In this document: positions 62,670-64,000 of the stretch, in pieces
Numbering within the stretch: the first letter of the stretch is position 1
How the letters are laid out: the number at the start of each line of letters is the position of its first letter
NCBI GenBank assembly: GCA_963794185.1
Contig: CAWCDM010000003.1
Location: 124,001-188,000, forward strand
DNA: 64,000 bases
Source of the DNA: JAMXLO01 sp963794185
GTDB lineage: Bacteria; Pseudomonadota; Alphaproteobacteria; Acetobacterales; Acetobacteraceae
Direction of reading: 5' to 3'
Translations under genes and position numbers: made by a program
Notes under the pieces: model-generated
The model's input: only the letters and a program-made list of their open reading frames with translations
The model's database searches: none
Told to the model about the DNA's origin: nothing

Positions 62670-64000
62670 ATGGCAGCAGAATTCGACCTGGTCATTCGCG
62701 GCGGCACTGTCGTCGACGGCACCGGGCGTGCGCCCATCGACGCCGATATCGGCATCAAGGGCAACCGCATCGCCGCCATCGGCACGATCGCCGGAGCCGG
62801 CGCCGAGGAGATCGAGGCCAAGGGGAAACTGGTCACGCCTGGCTTCGTCGACATCCACACCCACTATGACGGCCAGGCCGTGTGGGACAGCCAGCATGAC
62901 GCCGTCCTCCTGGCACGGCGTCACGACAGCCGTGATGGGCAACTGCGGCGTGGGCTTCGCACCCTGCAAGCCGGCCGACCGCGAGAAGCTGGTCGAATTG
63001 ATGGAAGGCGTGGAGGACATTCCCGGCCCCGTCATGCACGAGGGCTTGAAGTGGGAGTGGGAATCGTTCAACGAGTACCTGACCGCGCTCGAGCGCCGCA
63101 GCCGCGACATCGACCTGTGCGCGCTGCTGCCGCACGCGGCGGTGCGCGTGTTCGTCATGGGCGAGCGCGCGGTGCAACTGGAGAACGCGAATCAGGCCGA
63201 CATTGCGCAGATGCGCGACATCGCCGCCGATGCAATGCGCGCCGGCGCGTTCGGTTTTTCCACCTCCCGCAGCCTGTCGCACAAGAGCCTGAAGGGCGAT
63301 CCGACGCCGACATTGCGCGCGCAGGAGGACGAGCTGACCGGCATCGCGCTCGGCATGCGCGACGCGGGGTCCGGGTTCCTGGAGATCGTGTCGGAATGGG
63401 CGCCCGATCCCGCGGCCGAGTTCGCGATGATCCGCCGCGTGGTGGAAAAATGCGGCCGCAGCGCGGTGTTCACGCTGACCCAGCGCCACGCGCGCCCGAC
63501 TGTCTGGCGCGATTTGCTCGGCTACGCTGACGAGGCCAATGCCGCCGGCCTGTCGATCCGACCCGTGGTGGCGCCGCGCGCGATCGGCGTGCTGCTCGGG
63601 CTGGAGGGCAGCCAGAACCCGTTCTCGGCCACACCGTCCTATCGGTCGATCGCGCATCTGCCGCTCGCCGAACGCGTGCGCCGCATGCGCGATCCGGCGT
63701 TCCGGCGGCAGATGCTTTCGGAGGACCCGAAGAAGGACAGCACCTTCCCGCTGTTCCATCGCCTGTCGTTCACGCAGATGTTCCGCTTCGGCAATCCGCC
63801 GAACTACCAGCCGCAGCGGGAGAACTCGCTCGCCGCGATCGCCGAACGCGAAGGCCGCACGCCGCAGGACGTGGCATACGACGTGCTGCTGGAGGATGAC
63901 GGGCAGCGCGTTCATCTACACGCCGCTCGGCAACTACGCCGATTACGACCTGTCGGTCAGCGAGACCACGCTGGCGAACCGCAATGCCATCATGGGTCTC
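62670..64000 (+). pseudogene. N-acyl-D-amino-acid deacylase family protein, frameshifted and cut by the window end
   Basis: Amidohydrolase of the D-aminoacylase type. ATG 62670. The N-terminal strand DLVIRGGTVVDGTGRAPIDA, then VTPGFVDIHTHYDGQ (metal-binding His-x-His), are read first; at about 62895 an extra C breaks the frame, after which TPSSWHGVTTAVMGNCGVGF and APCKPADREKLVELMEGVED follow, with TLRAQEDELTGIALGM. A second extra base near 63904 precedes AFIYTPLGNYADYDLSVSET, and the gene runs past 64000. Both lesions are single-base gains. The protein should hydrolyse N-acyl-D-amino acids or a similar amide; the substrate cannot be fixed. Confidence 0.83.

Overview
The window looks like chromosomal DNA from a GC-rich alphaproteobacterium, most likely an Acetobacteraceae/Rhodospirillales relative. 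This is an inference from high GC, branched-chain-amino-acid-type (Liv) ABC systems, an OprB-type porin, a guaB-rsmB neighbourhood, and short intergenic palindromes of a style common in that group. No rRNA, tRNA or CRISPR array was seen.

Layout. 1-8.7 kb: the tail of a solute-binding protein, then a 2113-residue poly-HAMP hybrid histidine kinase with three receiver domains and a second receiver/kinase/receiver protein. 8.7-14.4 kb: livHMGF, a Cys/His amidase-like gene, a possible phage remnant, and a divergent Liv-type binding protein. 14.5-28.1 kb: a catabolic stretch with an intradiol dioxygenase, a cyclase-family hydrolase, an iron-type binding protein, a Rieske ferredoxin with its FAD reductase, two amidohydrolases, an aminotransferase, an OprB porin and an SDR. 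A group II intron (17475-19376) with a broken maturase gene lies inside it. 28.4-34.1 kb: a MetE-like protein, a peptidoglycan-binding protein, a GNAT acetyltransferase, RsmB and GuaB. 34.2-37.0 kb: an IS5-type element split by a second IS that carries a passenger gene. 37.1-42.5 kb: a ppdK remnant, mazEF with a palindromic operator, an MFS transporter and a phosphonate-type transporter (phnD, phnE, phnE). 42.5-48.6 kb: a nine-GAF histidine kinase. 48.8-64 kb: SthA, RidA, a MetX-like hydrolase, EcsC, RlmH, an AI-2E exporter, a cyclase-SUMF1 fusion, a second Liv-type binding protein, an acyl-CoA dehydrogenase, PepN and a D-aminoacylase cut by the window end.

Two features run across the window. 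First, four families of inverted repeats sit between genes: long CACAGAG palindromes, CTCCCC/TTGCGGG palindromes, a mini-hairpin and a REP-like pair. Some of them touch ribosome-binding sites or gene starts. Second, at least ten otherwise well-conserved genes are broken by frameshifts that can almost all be repaired by removing one base (about 18 insertions against one other event). That bias looks more like sequence or assembly error than natural decay, so most genes marked frameshifted are probably intact in the organism. The ppdK fragment, the maturase, the split IS transposase, the hepT remnant and the decayed membrane gene look like true wreckage.
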